From NCBI GenBank assembly GCA_022606135.1, contig JABYQN010000004.1, positions 1,364,001-1,428,000 on the forward strand: DNA of 64,000 nucleotides, read 5' to 3'. A program made the translations under genes and the position numbers. Source of the stretch: Fomes fomentarius (lineage: Eukaryota > Basidiomycota > Agaricomycetes > Polyporales > Polyporaceae). The notes under the pieces are model-generated. The model searched no databases, was not told the origin of the DNA, and worked only from the letters and a program-made list of their open reading frames with translations. Positions 55,744-64,000 of the stretch are shown here, piece after piece; position 1 is the first letter of the stretch; each line of letters begins with the position of its first letter.

Positions 55744-56817
55744 TCATGACTTGACGGCAGCAGCGGCCACAGCATGCGGGCAGGTGCCGCTGTTGCAGCT
55801 TGGCGCATCGGGAATGGGGTGGAGGGGACCTTTGCCGGCAAGCTTACGGAAGATCTGAAGAGTAGTGTCAGCTCCAGCATCAAATCGCGACGGCCCTTCT
55901 CCGTACCTGAGCATATACTTCTGCGGACTGCCCACCGCTAACAGCCCACTTGCCATTGATGATTGTGAACGGAACGCCTGTCACGCCCTTCTTGCGCGCG
56001 TCCATCGCCATCTGCTCGACTTCAGCCCCGTGCTCTGGCGACTTGAGGTATTCAATCGCCTGCGCGGAAGGAAGGCGTCATCTGTCTGATTTCTGACATA
56101 ATCATTGCTAAGGCGTACCTCCTCCTTAGACATGACACCCGCCTGCTCGGCCAGCTCCCCCAGCACGTCGTAATCGCAGATGTTCTTGCCCTCGGTAAAA
56201 TATGCGTGAAAGATCACGTCCAAGTACTTCTCCTGCACTTCCTGCCCGCCAACCTCATACGCCTTCCGGCTGAGGCGGTGTGCACGGATAGTCTGGCACA
56301 TGAACCCATCAAACACACTATTCAAACCAATACGAGTCAGTTCATGGGCGGGTTTGAGTTAAAGAAGGCTGGGTCTTGTGGGCAACGGCGCAACGACTGA
56401 TGATCATCACAGCAACTCTGCCCCTCCTTGAATATGCAACACGCTGACAAGGACTCACATCTCGATGCCAACCTCCTTTGCTCGAGAAGTCACCACAGAC
56501 TTGATTTGGTCCAATTTCTCTGTTCCGAACTTCTCCTCATACCACGTGTGTTTGTCCGAAGCATAATCCTCCGCCGCTGTGGGGTGCAGGAAGAACGGGC
56601 GATGTTCGACCTTGATCTTCAAGTTGCAGTCTGCAACATCTCGAATGGCCTTTTGCAGCTCACGCAGTCCGATGTAGCACCATGGGCATACCTAGTATGT
56701 CCGACCGACATGGATAGATGCGTCAGCATTGCCTCCGAACAGTCCGGACAGCGCGAGCATAGGCAAAGGACTCACAATGTCAGAGATGACTATGAGCGAA
56801 ACCACGCCGGACTGCAT
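55744..56817 (-). CDS. DsbA/FrnE-like thioredoxin-fold oxidoreductase
   Basis: The ATG at 56817 opens MQSGVVSLIVISDI, and the next exon continues VCPWCYIGLRELQKAIRDVA, placing the active-site CPWC motif at about residues 16-19. Then come IKVEHRPFFLHPTAAEDYAS and EKFGTEKLDQIKSVVTSRAK, the all-helical insertion (FMCQTIRAHRLSRKAYEVGG, FHAYFTEGKNICDYDVL), and KKGVTGVPFTIINGKWAVSG with the cis-Pro motif GVPF. The layout matches FrnE/2-hydroxychromene-2-carboxylate isomerase-like DSBA proteins. The tail is Cys-containing (PDAPSCNSGTCPHAV) and the stop is TGA at 55744. About 230 residues in four exons. No signal peptide, so a cytosolic redox or glutathione-linked role is more likely than an envelope role. 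Confidence 0.87.
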
Positions 56818-57864
56818 AATATGATGTGCGCGCGGGCTTTTGTCCGGACCAACAAACTACTCCAAGGTGTGCGCGTGCGTGTGCGTTGGGAGATGTAGGC
56901 TTCTGCGGCCGTGCAGGTGAAATCCGAGGCTCGCGGAGCAATGAAAGGGTGTTGATGGCGAGGTCTAGCGGGAAAGACAACTATCCTGGATCGAAAACAA
57001 GCCAGAGGTCGGAGACGGACAGGATGAGCGCTGGGGGTGTATATATGAGCTGTAGGGGAGAGGGTCGGGTGAAGGTGTGTTACAAATAGCGCGGAGGAGG
57101 ATTGGTGAGCAGAGCTCATCTGAGATGTCCATGCGCTGCTCTGAGATCTTACTCAGGAGGTTTGTCACGCTGTCACAGATGTGATCCGGCCGCCTGGGAA
57201 GACTGTCACTCCCGCGAAACCCATAACGTGCATTGCGCGCATCTTGAGTTTTCTATCTTGGCACTGACATTCAGCACAAGTATTGTGTACAGCTGGAACT
57301 TGAGCTCGTCTGAAACACTTTTCGCACCCCACTGTGGCTATCCTCCGTTTCAAGCGGCATGCTACTATTTTGTGAGGACAGTTGCCCATGATAGGTCTTG
57401 AGAGTTTTGTTCCGGTGCGCGATGCCGAACACATAATCACATTCCACGATTTACTCAGCTTGCAATCTATTGAATTGCTCTGACATTTGAGCAATGAACA
57501 TTAATGAACCCTGGGGCTAGTCTCACACGTCCCATAATCTCCGAAAGTAGCTCGGTCTCAAGTTCCGCCAGGTGTCGAAGATTAGGCATTCCGGATACTA
57601 CAGCGATCGACCGGGATCGAGGCTTACTTTGTTCACCGACTCTTCTTCGATCTTCATTCGCAAGTCGTGTTGCAGCCTGCTGTGGATCGTATGTTAGTGT
57701 GAAAGAAACTACTTATTCCTGCGAATTGCAATGCAACACAGTTGAATTGGTTTACGAGGGTATCTAATCTGCAGTGGCGCACTTACCGAAACGTACATGT
57801 TATGCTCCACTCAAGGATGTCATCCTCGGATTGCTGTGAAGCCCCTTGGCCAGGGGACATGTAG

Positions 57865-57923
57865 TACCAGGAGACTCGTCGCCAATGACGCAGGTCGGGA
57901 CATCTACCAGGAGACTCGTCGCC
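57865..57923 (+). repeat. 19-base direct repeat, period 40
   Basis: TACCAGGAGACTCGTCGCC occurs at 57865-57883 and at 57905-57923 with no mismatch. Confidence 0.9.
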
Positions 57924-58258
57924 GCAGGCCTCCTTTCAGGCGCAAAGAAGGACGACCTTTCTGTCAGCGTGACCTATTTTTGAAGAACCTGACTGAAGGC
58001 AACGCCACCCTCAATCATACATGATGACATGGCTGCCTCCCAAGGACAGACGCCACCAGACTGCTAAATGCGGTTGCCCCCATCACTGGGTTCGAGTCCA
58101 CGACATGCCAATTCGAAATCATCCCGAAAGTATCGCGGAGTCGGGATTGACAGACACCGCAGGCCGTGAGCCAGCTCGCTTGCGGATAAGTACGAGGAAG
58201 TCAATGCCAAGCGGAGATGACACAAGACACCGGGATCTGTGAGATACACAGGGATTCA

Positions 58259-58292
58259 TATCAGCAATCGGAAGTCGTATCAGCAATCGGAA
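58259..58292 (+). repeat. 15-base direct repeat, period 19
   Basis: TATCAGCAATCGGAA occurs at 58259-58273 and at 58278-58292 with no mismatch. Confidence 0.9.
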
Positions 58293-58907
58293 AACAACTA
58301 TAAGGCGTTGATACAGTACATGCCTGTAGACATATGCATGCTTGAACGTGCACAGGACCAGTGATATCCTCTATGCCAGTGGGTGAAGACTACGGGCTGC
58401 CAATGGCCACGGAAATCCTGCATACTATCATACTACAGCTCCGGGTCGGAGACTTCGGGTGATGGCCTTACGAATCTGCGTCAAATTGACGTGCCACCCA
58501 GAGAATGCCGCTGGTCTAATTGAGGCATGACAGGCCGGCTGACGTGCATCATATATACTCGGGTATGTTCTACGTAGATTTAAGTGTAGATCAGCAGAGC
58601 GTACAACGTTCGGATTGCGGGAATCACAAGGAGGTTGTTCAAGGGCAAGCAAGTGACCTTGAGAAAGGCAAGTGGAGAGGCGCAGTTGCCGCAGAGGCAC
58701 GAAAGTTAGCGTGGTGACACAGAAGCGCTGGGGCGTGGGTGTCGCCCAAAAAGGACAGTGAGCCGGGAGGGGCATTTGAGACTCCGCTCCCCCAAGCGCT
58801 ATTGCCTGATCCTCTCCCTCAGCCTGCTGGACTGTCTTCCCCATCCTCCCTTTTGCTTGACCTTGTTTCCCCCTCTTCTCTCCCCCCATTGGTTTGCCGC
58901 CGCCAGC

Positions 58908-61331
58908 ATGACAACCCCTCATGTAATAGCATCCTCCTCTGCTCATCATTCCTCACAATCTGCTACCTCCAATGGCGTCGTGGGCAGCCACTTCAGGGTC
59001 GGAAAGAAGATTGGGGAGGGCTCCTTTGGTGTTGTTTTCGAAGGTACCGCGCATTTTGGGCGTGTAGAAGGGGACGTGGAGCGACTAAGGGCTTCGTTGC
59101 ACAGGCACAAACATGCTCAACAACCAACCTGTCGCCATCAAATTTGTGCGTGACATAGCTTGGCCGTCCGAACGCAATTGGACCAAAGTTAACCTCACTT
59201 CGCTCAACAGGAACCCCGCAAGTCTGAGGCCCCCCAGCTTCGAGACGAGTACAGGTCGTACCGGACGCTGAACGGCACTCGTACGTGGCTCTAGTGACCC
59301 GGGCACAGCGTGGCGTCATGCCCTCGTACTAAAATTTTGAACCGTCCTCTAGCGGGTGTCCCTCAGGTCCACTACTTCGGCCAGGAGGGTCTGCACAATG
59401 TCCTCGTCATCGATTTGCTTGGACCCAACCTTGAGGATCTGTTTGACATGTGCGGTCGCAAGTTCAGCATCAAGACTGTGTGCATGGCAGCGAAGCAGAT
59501 GGTGAGTGTTCCCATCAACAGGGTTGTGTTGCAGGAAGGGGAATAGCAACAGGAGGTATGGATGCGACTTCCTTGCATTCCATGCATGTAGACGTTAAGG
59601 GTTTCATCCATGGCTATCTGTTGGCAATCGCCTGTCGGCGTCTAAAGCGCTCGACAGCGAAGCGCCTCCGTAACGTCGGGGCAGCTTACCAGCACCTAAA
59701 TGGTCATGTGCTCATGTCCGTCCCAGTGTTGGATATTGAATGCTTGTCCTCCCGTACGTGCTTGTTCCATCCAGATCGCTGATCAAAGATTGTGATACAG
59801 GTCACTCGCGTCCAGTCCATTCATGAGAAGTCGCTCATCTACCGCGATATCAAGCCTGACAATTTCTTGATTGGTGTTCCTGGCACAAAGACCGCTAACA
59901 CTATTCACATCATCGGTACGTACTGCGATGTTCAACTGATTGTCTTGCTCCTCGCCTACTGCCCCAAGTATGTCCTCTCGGTGTGGTATCCGGCGCCAAA
60001 TCGAGGCTGTCAACATCCGCGAGGGAGTGCGATTGTTCCGTATCACCTGGAGCCCCGGCGCTATTCATTTGCATACCTTGCCTCACGTCATGCATGAAAA
60101 GCTAAGATGATTCTTTACAGATTTTGGTATGGCTAAGCACTACCGCGATCCGAAGACCAAGGTTCACATCCCTTATCGTGAGCGGAAGTCACTGTCTGGT
60201 ACCGCTCGGTACATGTCCATCAACACCCACTTGGGCCGTGAGCAGTCTCGCAGGGACGATCTCGAGTCACTTGGCCATGTCTTCATGTACTTCTTGCGTG
60301 GTGGACTGCCCTGGCAGGGTCTCCGTGCAGCGACGAACAAACAGAAGTACGAAAAGATTGGTGAGAAGAAGCAGAGCACACCTATCGAAGAGCTCTGCGA
60401 GGGCTTCCCCGGTTAGTCCTTGAGAGGTCCACTCTCAGTATAGCCACTAATACGCAACACGCGCCTCAGAGGAGTTTGCTATCTACATGAACTATGTCCG
60501 TAAGCTTGGCTTCGAAGAGACACCGGACTACGACTTCCTTCGGGAGCTGTTCACCAAGATTATGAAGACCCTCGGTGAAGCCGATGATGGTGTTTTCGAT
60601 TGGATGGCCCTGAACGGTGGCAAGGGATGGGAAGCCAGCCACGTACGTTCCCGAATATGACCGAGATTGAGTCGTTGCTGAAATGTCCTCAGACCTCGGC
60701 CCTTTTGGCATCTGCTCACGGTGGCACCCCGCACACCCCGCACCGAGAGCACCGGAGAGACCGCGAGCGTGCTCACAGGTCGTCTCGCAACGCGCTCGCC
60801 GAGGGCGCCTCCCCGTCATCGCCGCTCGTGTTGGGACCACCAACACCTGCTCATGTCAAGAGCGGCAGCCGTCGTCCGCACGATGCATCACGTGGAGGAT
60901 CGCGTGAGCATGTCAGCGTGCAGCCCCTTGCGCCGCAAAGCCGACGTCTAAGTCAACAACATGTATCGCGAGCGGAGCGGGATAGCGGACTGGTGGCTCC
61001 CCATCCTTATGCTGCGCCGGGGAGTACTGGAGGCGGATACCGTACCAATGCGTACGGTCGCCAGTCGCCGATACCGCCCAATGGAACAGGTGCGAATGGT
61101 TCAAATCCTCTGCAGCAGCACTCCAACAACTCAGACTCTTTCGGTCAAGGCGCCGCTAAGAATGGCCTTGCGAGTCGGGAGGGCACGACAACTGCTGGCA
61201 CGCGCGAATTGAATGGACAGACGCGCGGAATGACGGTGTACGACAGGGAAATGGACCGTGTTGGAGAACAGGACGAGCATGGTATGGGGCGGAAGAAGGG
61301 ATTCTGGGCTGCATTGTGCTGTCGGGCATAA
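58908..61331 (+). CDS. Casein kinase I, plasma-membrane (YCK-like) type
   Basis: Ser/Thr kinase of the CK1 family, acting in membrane trafficking, nutrient signalling and morphogenesis. The ATG at 58908 opens [20 protein letters not shown], then [20 protein letters not shown] (Gly loop) and [20 protein letters not shown] (catalytic Lys and CK1 signature). Then come [32 protein letters not shown] (catalytic loop), [13 protein letters not shown] (split by an intron before the DFG Phe), [20 protein letters not shown] and [15 protein letters not shown]. The kinase domain ends near residue 310. A Ser/Pro/Gly-rich tail follows and finishes [12 protein letters not shown] with TAA at 61329. The terminal Cys pair suggests lipidation, as in yeast Yck1/2. 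About 490 residues and roughly eight introns; no lesion seen. Confidence 0.93.
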
Positions 61332-62972
61332 GAACTTATGTTCTCTCGACGCGCACGGGCTGCGCGGATCAACTTGTACGTCAATCATGTCATGATATGT
61401 TCTCCACGAATGACCGTCATATCGCACGTATACAATGCAAAACAGGCTTGCAAGCGTTTCCTACTGTGACGGCTCTGACGACTCTACAAACGATCATAAC
61501 TTACCACATCCCCCTATTCGACATCACACTGCTCTAACAGTTGTCTCGCTCTCCAGAACTCTGATGGCCCATTCACGACCGCACGACGTCTAAACCAAGC
61601 ACACACCATCCAACCAGAACCCGACCTTTTCAAACACCGCTCGCATACCCGTCCAATTCGCCTGTGTATATTCGCTATTGCTATCCCGGGTTGGCGCCCC
61701 GTCGTAATATCGCATTATCTCGGAAGTCTCTCGCGTATCTGGTCTCCTTTTCTCCTGAATATCCGTATACCGCCTCGCGCTCCCGCCACGCCCTGGTTCC
61801 AGCTTAAAGGACACCGCCGCTCGTTCACAGATCACCCTTTCATATCTACCCTTCTCTCCTCGTTCTCTCACTCCGTCTACGCACATGTTGCGCCCGGAGC
61901 AGCCAGTGCTGCGGGCCGCCTGCCTGCCCTAGGGTCACATCCAACACACACCGCGACCGATATCGGAGGAGCGTCCTTTTCACTTCCAGAGTCCCCCCCC
62001 CTTGTCAGGTGTTGGCGTCGAACGCTCGGGTTTCCATAGCTCCATAGTAGCCTATCTTCTCTCTCTCTCTCTCTTTCTCTCTCGTATCTCGTATCCATCG
62101 TATCTCTTTATATGTCCCCGCCTGTGTGCCTACTTCGCTCGCTACATCGTCGGTTATGGGCTTCTCGTTTCATTTATTCAGTTGAGAATTCCCCACAATG
62201 CCCGCAGCCTGCATGTGTCCAGTAGTAGTTTACAATATGATATTGGTTTGCGCGGACTCGTCCAGATCGCTCGAGCTTCGGGGTGGGTTTCGTAAACTTG
62301 GAAGCCACATTGGCGGCTAGGCCGCAGTATCGCCGTTCGGCTATGTAGCGGGTATGCGGGCCGGCGGCGTATGCCGTATGTGACTGACGCGGTTGTGACG
62401 TAGTAACCTGACGTTGCGAACGTGCTATTTCCGCCGCGTTCTCCAACTTCTTGGACGCGTCTCGACACGGCGGAATGCGCTCACTCAAACTAGCTCACGA
62501 TAACAGAACATCGAAACAGCTAGGCCTTGGCAGGGCGCGCACGGACTAGACGGGTACAGTGAGAACTAGATCGTCGTCCGAAGTCATTGAGGATTTGTGC
62601 GTATGTACAAGTCTATGGATTATGGACACTATACGAACGATATGGGTGTTTGCTATGCTGATGATACACACCGATGATGCATGGATGAAAGAATGCGAAC
62701 GACACGTCGCGCGATACTCGTACAATCCTCCAAGAAAGCAAACCATATACAGAGACACAGCGCAACCGCTACACTAGCGAAAGCCACCTGCGATTATGAC
62801 AGTCCCTTTTCTTCTTATGCCCAACCGGATGCTCACACCGCCTGCGGAAGTTGGCGAGACCCTCTCCCAAGCACTTCTTGCAATCGCGAAGTGCAGAATC
62901 CCCGAGAAACTACCAATGTCCAAATGCGAAGCGTGGTCGCCCACTGAGAATGGCATGACGCCAACTCAATGC
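61332..62972. other. Intergenic region with a CT microsatellite
   Basis: No supported gene over 1.6 kb. Pyrimidine-rich on the plus strand from about 61550 to 62100, with a (CT)n tract at about 62056-62084. Frames of about 100 codons on either strand lack motifs. Confidence 0.55.
62056..62084 (+). repeat. CT dinucleotide microsatellite
   Basis: TCTTCTCTCTCTCTCTCTCT followed by TTCTCTCTCG; a simple repeat with one interruption. Confidence 0.9.
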
Positions 62973-63620
62973 TCATTTGCGCAGCTTCCAGGCCCCATCG
63001 ACGCCAGCTTTCGAGAACTTTGATGCGTTCTCGTGGATGGGTGACGCGTTGACGTCAGGAAGCTCGCCCTCGGGGCCCTTGCGAGTGCCCGCGGGGTCCG
63101 ACAGACCCTGGCCACCGTAGCTCCCGCCCCGCGCGTGCATCTCGCCGGGTGCCTCCCGGTAGCGTATCGCTGCGCTCTCGCCGACGCCCGAGTCGTTGCG
63201 GGGCACCTTGGCGGTCAGGGGGTGTGCAAAGCCGGTGCTGGTCGAGGCGAACTGCGCACCGTGCGGGACAGGGCCCTCGGTGCGGGGGTAGTTCTCGTAG
63301 GGCGCGGAGGTGGGGAATGCACCGTAAGGGACCTCGTAGGGCGTGTTGGCAGGGTCGGGGGTCGATACGACGTAGGTGCGATGGCCCGAGCCCGACACGA
63401 AGGGCTCCGCAGGGTACTCGATGTTCTTCTCGTATATGCCAGCGGTGGACATGGGCGTTGGCGGCGCATTGAGCGGAGAATCCCTCGAGGAGAGAACAGC
63501 GAAGGGCGAGTGGAATGCGCGGGATCCGTGGGGAGCCTGGGCACTACTAGTGCTGGCTACGCGCGAAGCGGCGGAGAGAGAGCGGGCATGCTTGGACACA
63601 ACGCGGAAGACGGAGGACAT
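62973..63620 (-). CDS. Small mitochondrial protein of unknown function
   Basis: A single exon of 215 codons from the ATG at 63620 to TGA at 62973. The N-terminus (MSSVFRVVSKHARSLSAASR, then VASTSSAQAPHGSRAFHS) is rich in Arg, Ser and Ala and lacks acidic residues: a strong mitochondrial presequence. The middle is Pro/Gly/Ser-rich, and the C-terminus ends ENASKFSKAGVDGAWKLRK, which resembles the end of uncharacterised fungal mitochondrial proteins. No catalytic motif or membrane helix is visible. The absence of introns is unusual among its neighbours. Function not assigned. Confidence 0.75.
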   Translation of the reverse strand: MSSVFRVVSKHARSLSAASRVASTSSAQAPHGSRAFHSPFAVLSSRDSPLNAPPTPMSTAGIYEKNIEYPAEPFVSGSGHRTYVVSTPDPANTPYEVPYGAFPTSAPYENYPRTEGPVPHGAQFASTSTGFAHPLTAKVPRNDSGVGESAAIRYREAPGEMHARGGSYGGQGLSDPAGTRKGPEGELPDVNASPIHENASKFSKAGVDGAWKLRK

Positions 63621-64000
63621 GGTGGCGAGGTTGCGGGTGAAGTCGAGGAGGGAGATAGTCGCGGTTGTAGAGAGCAGTGAGAGAGAGGTCGAGGTGCGGG
63701 AGGGATGTGGGAATGAAGAGCGGTCATGGGTGGGGTTTTTGGGGAGAGACCCGCGTCAGCTGTGACCAATTAGGGACAGAGGCTAGAGTGGGGTCACCTC
63801 GATTCTTGGCCTCGGCAGTCACAGCGCGTAGTCTCTCGTACCATCCTGGTACCATCCTTCCCCGACCTTCACACCGCTGCAGATCCCCAACGGGCTTCCA
63901 GCGCACCTCAAGCGCCGCCACTACCATATCGAGCAACGCACGGCCTGATACCCACGGTCAAGGCCTATATGGCCAAGCGTGGGCAAACAAATGCCAGATT
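63621..64000. other. Right edge, promoter of the mitochondrial protein gene
   Basis: Upstream region of the gene ending at 63620. A minus-strand frame at 63724-63936 has no motif and may be part of a gene cut by the window edge. Confidence 0.4.

Larger units (their letters stand above)
56818..58907. other. Intergenic region with small direct repeats
   Basis: About 2.1 kb without a supported gene. Includes the promoter of the DsbA-like gene on the left and of casein kinase I on the right, where the last 90 bases are CT-rich. Two short direct repeats are listed separately. Confidence 0.5.

Noticed and set aside
1..64000. CRISPR array, bacterial operon or phage-like system
   Set aside because: All solid genes are intron-containing eukaryotic genes; the tandem repeats lack spacers.
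1..64000. Secondary-metabolite gene cluster
   Set aside because: The only P450 is CYP51, a housekeeping enzyme. No synthase, terpene cyclase or NRPS/PKS motif was seen.

Overview
The window looks like nuclear DNA of a filamentous basidiomycete, most likely a wood-decay Agaricomycete such as a polypore. The genes are broken by many short GT-AG introns of about 45-90 bases, codons are GC-rich, several promoters carry TATA boxes 60-110 bases before the ATG, and the gene content includes a secreted bicupin oxalate decarboxylase, a fungal chimerolectin, CYP51 and Frag1/DRAM/Sfk1 proteins. Species assignment is inference; no marker gene is present.

Left part (1-22 kb) is gene-poor and partly decayed. 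It holds oxalate decarboxylase (2852-5272, +), a Ser/Pro-rich hypothetical ORF (7046-7921, +), a chimerolectin of the Marasmius oreades agglutinin type with an in-frame stop (9286-11019, -), a dual-specificity phosphatase (12416-13091, -), a relic exon of a second lectin copy (about 13655-13715, -), an F-box protein (16005-17784, +), a 52-base perfect tandem duplication (18247-18350), a doubtful membrane ORF interrupted by TAG (18615-19442, +) and a MYND zinc-finger protein (19667-21244, -).

Middle part (22-39 kb) holds an NCS1 nucleobase/vitamin permease (22497-24680, +), pyruvate decarboxylase (26641-29141, +), a repeat-rich stretch with two adjacent minisatellite-like arrays (31315-31735), a zinc alcohol dehydrogenase with an in-frame TAG (32023-33368, -), a possible gene relic at 34.4-34.9 kb, CYP51/ERG11 (35278-37249, -) and a frameshifted unrecognised gene relic near 38.9-39.1 kb.

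Right part (39.7-64 kb) is dense housekeeping sequence: a 177-residue orphan protein placed tail-to-tail with HEN1, with 26 bases between the stop codons; HEN1; ribosomal P0; a long mitochondrial PPR-like protein; a low-complexity nuclear protein with an apparent frameshift; a DUF427 protein; VPS51; an intron-containing tRNA-Val(CAC); a Frag1/DRAM/Sfk1 membrane protein; a DsbA/FrnE-like protein; casein kinase I; and a small mitochondrial protein at the right edge.

No operon-like functional cluster, CRISPR array or intact transposon was seen. Metabolic links are loose: pyruvate decarboxylase and the alcohol dehydrogenase could act in sequence, and oxalate decarboxylase fits oxalate handling during wood decay. 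The most unusual features are the genes that are intact except for one lesion (lectin, ADH, nuclear protein), the lectin duplication relic, and the HEN1 tail-to-tail arrangement.
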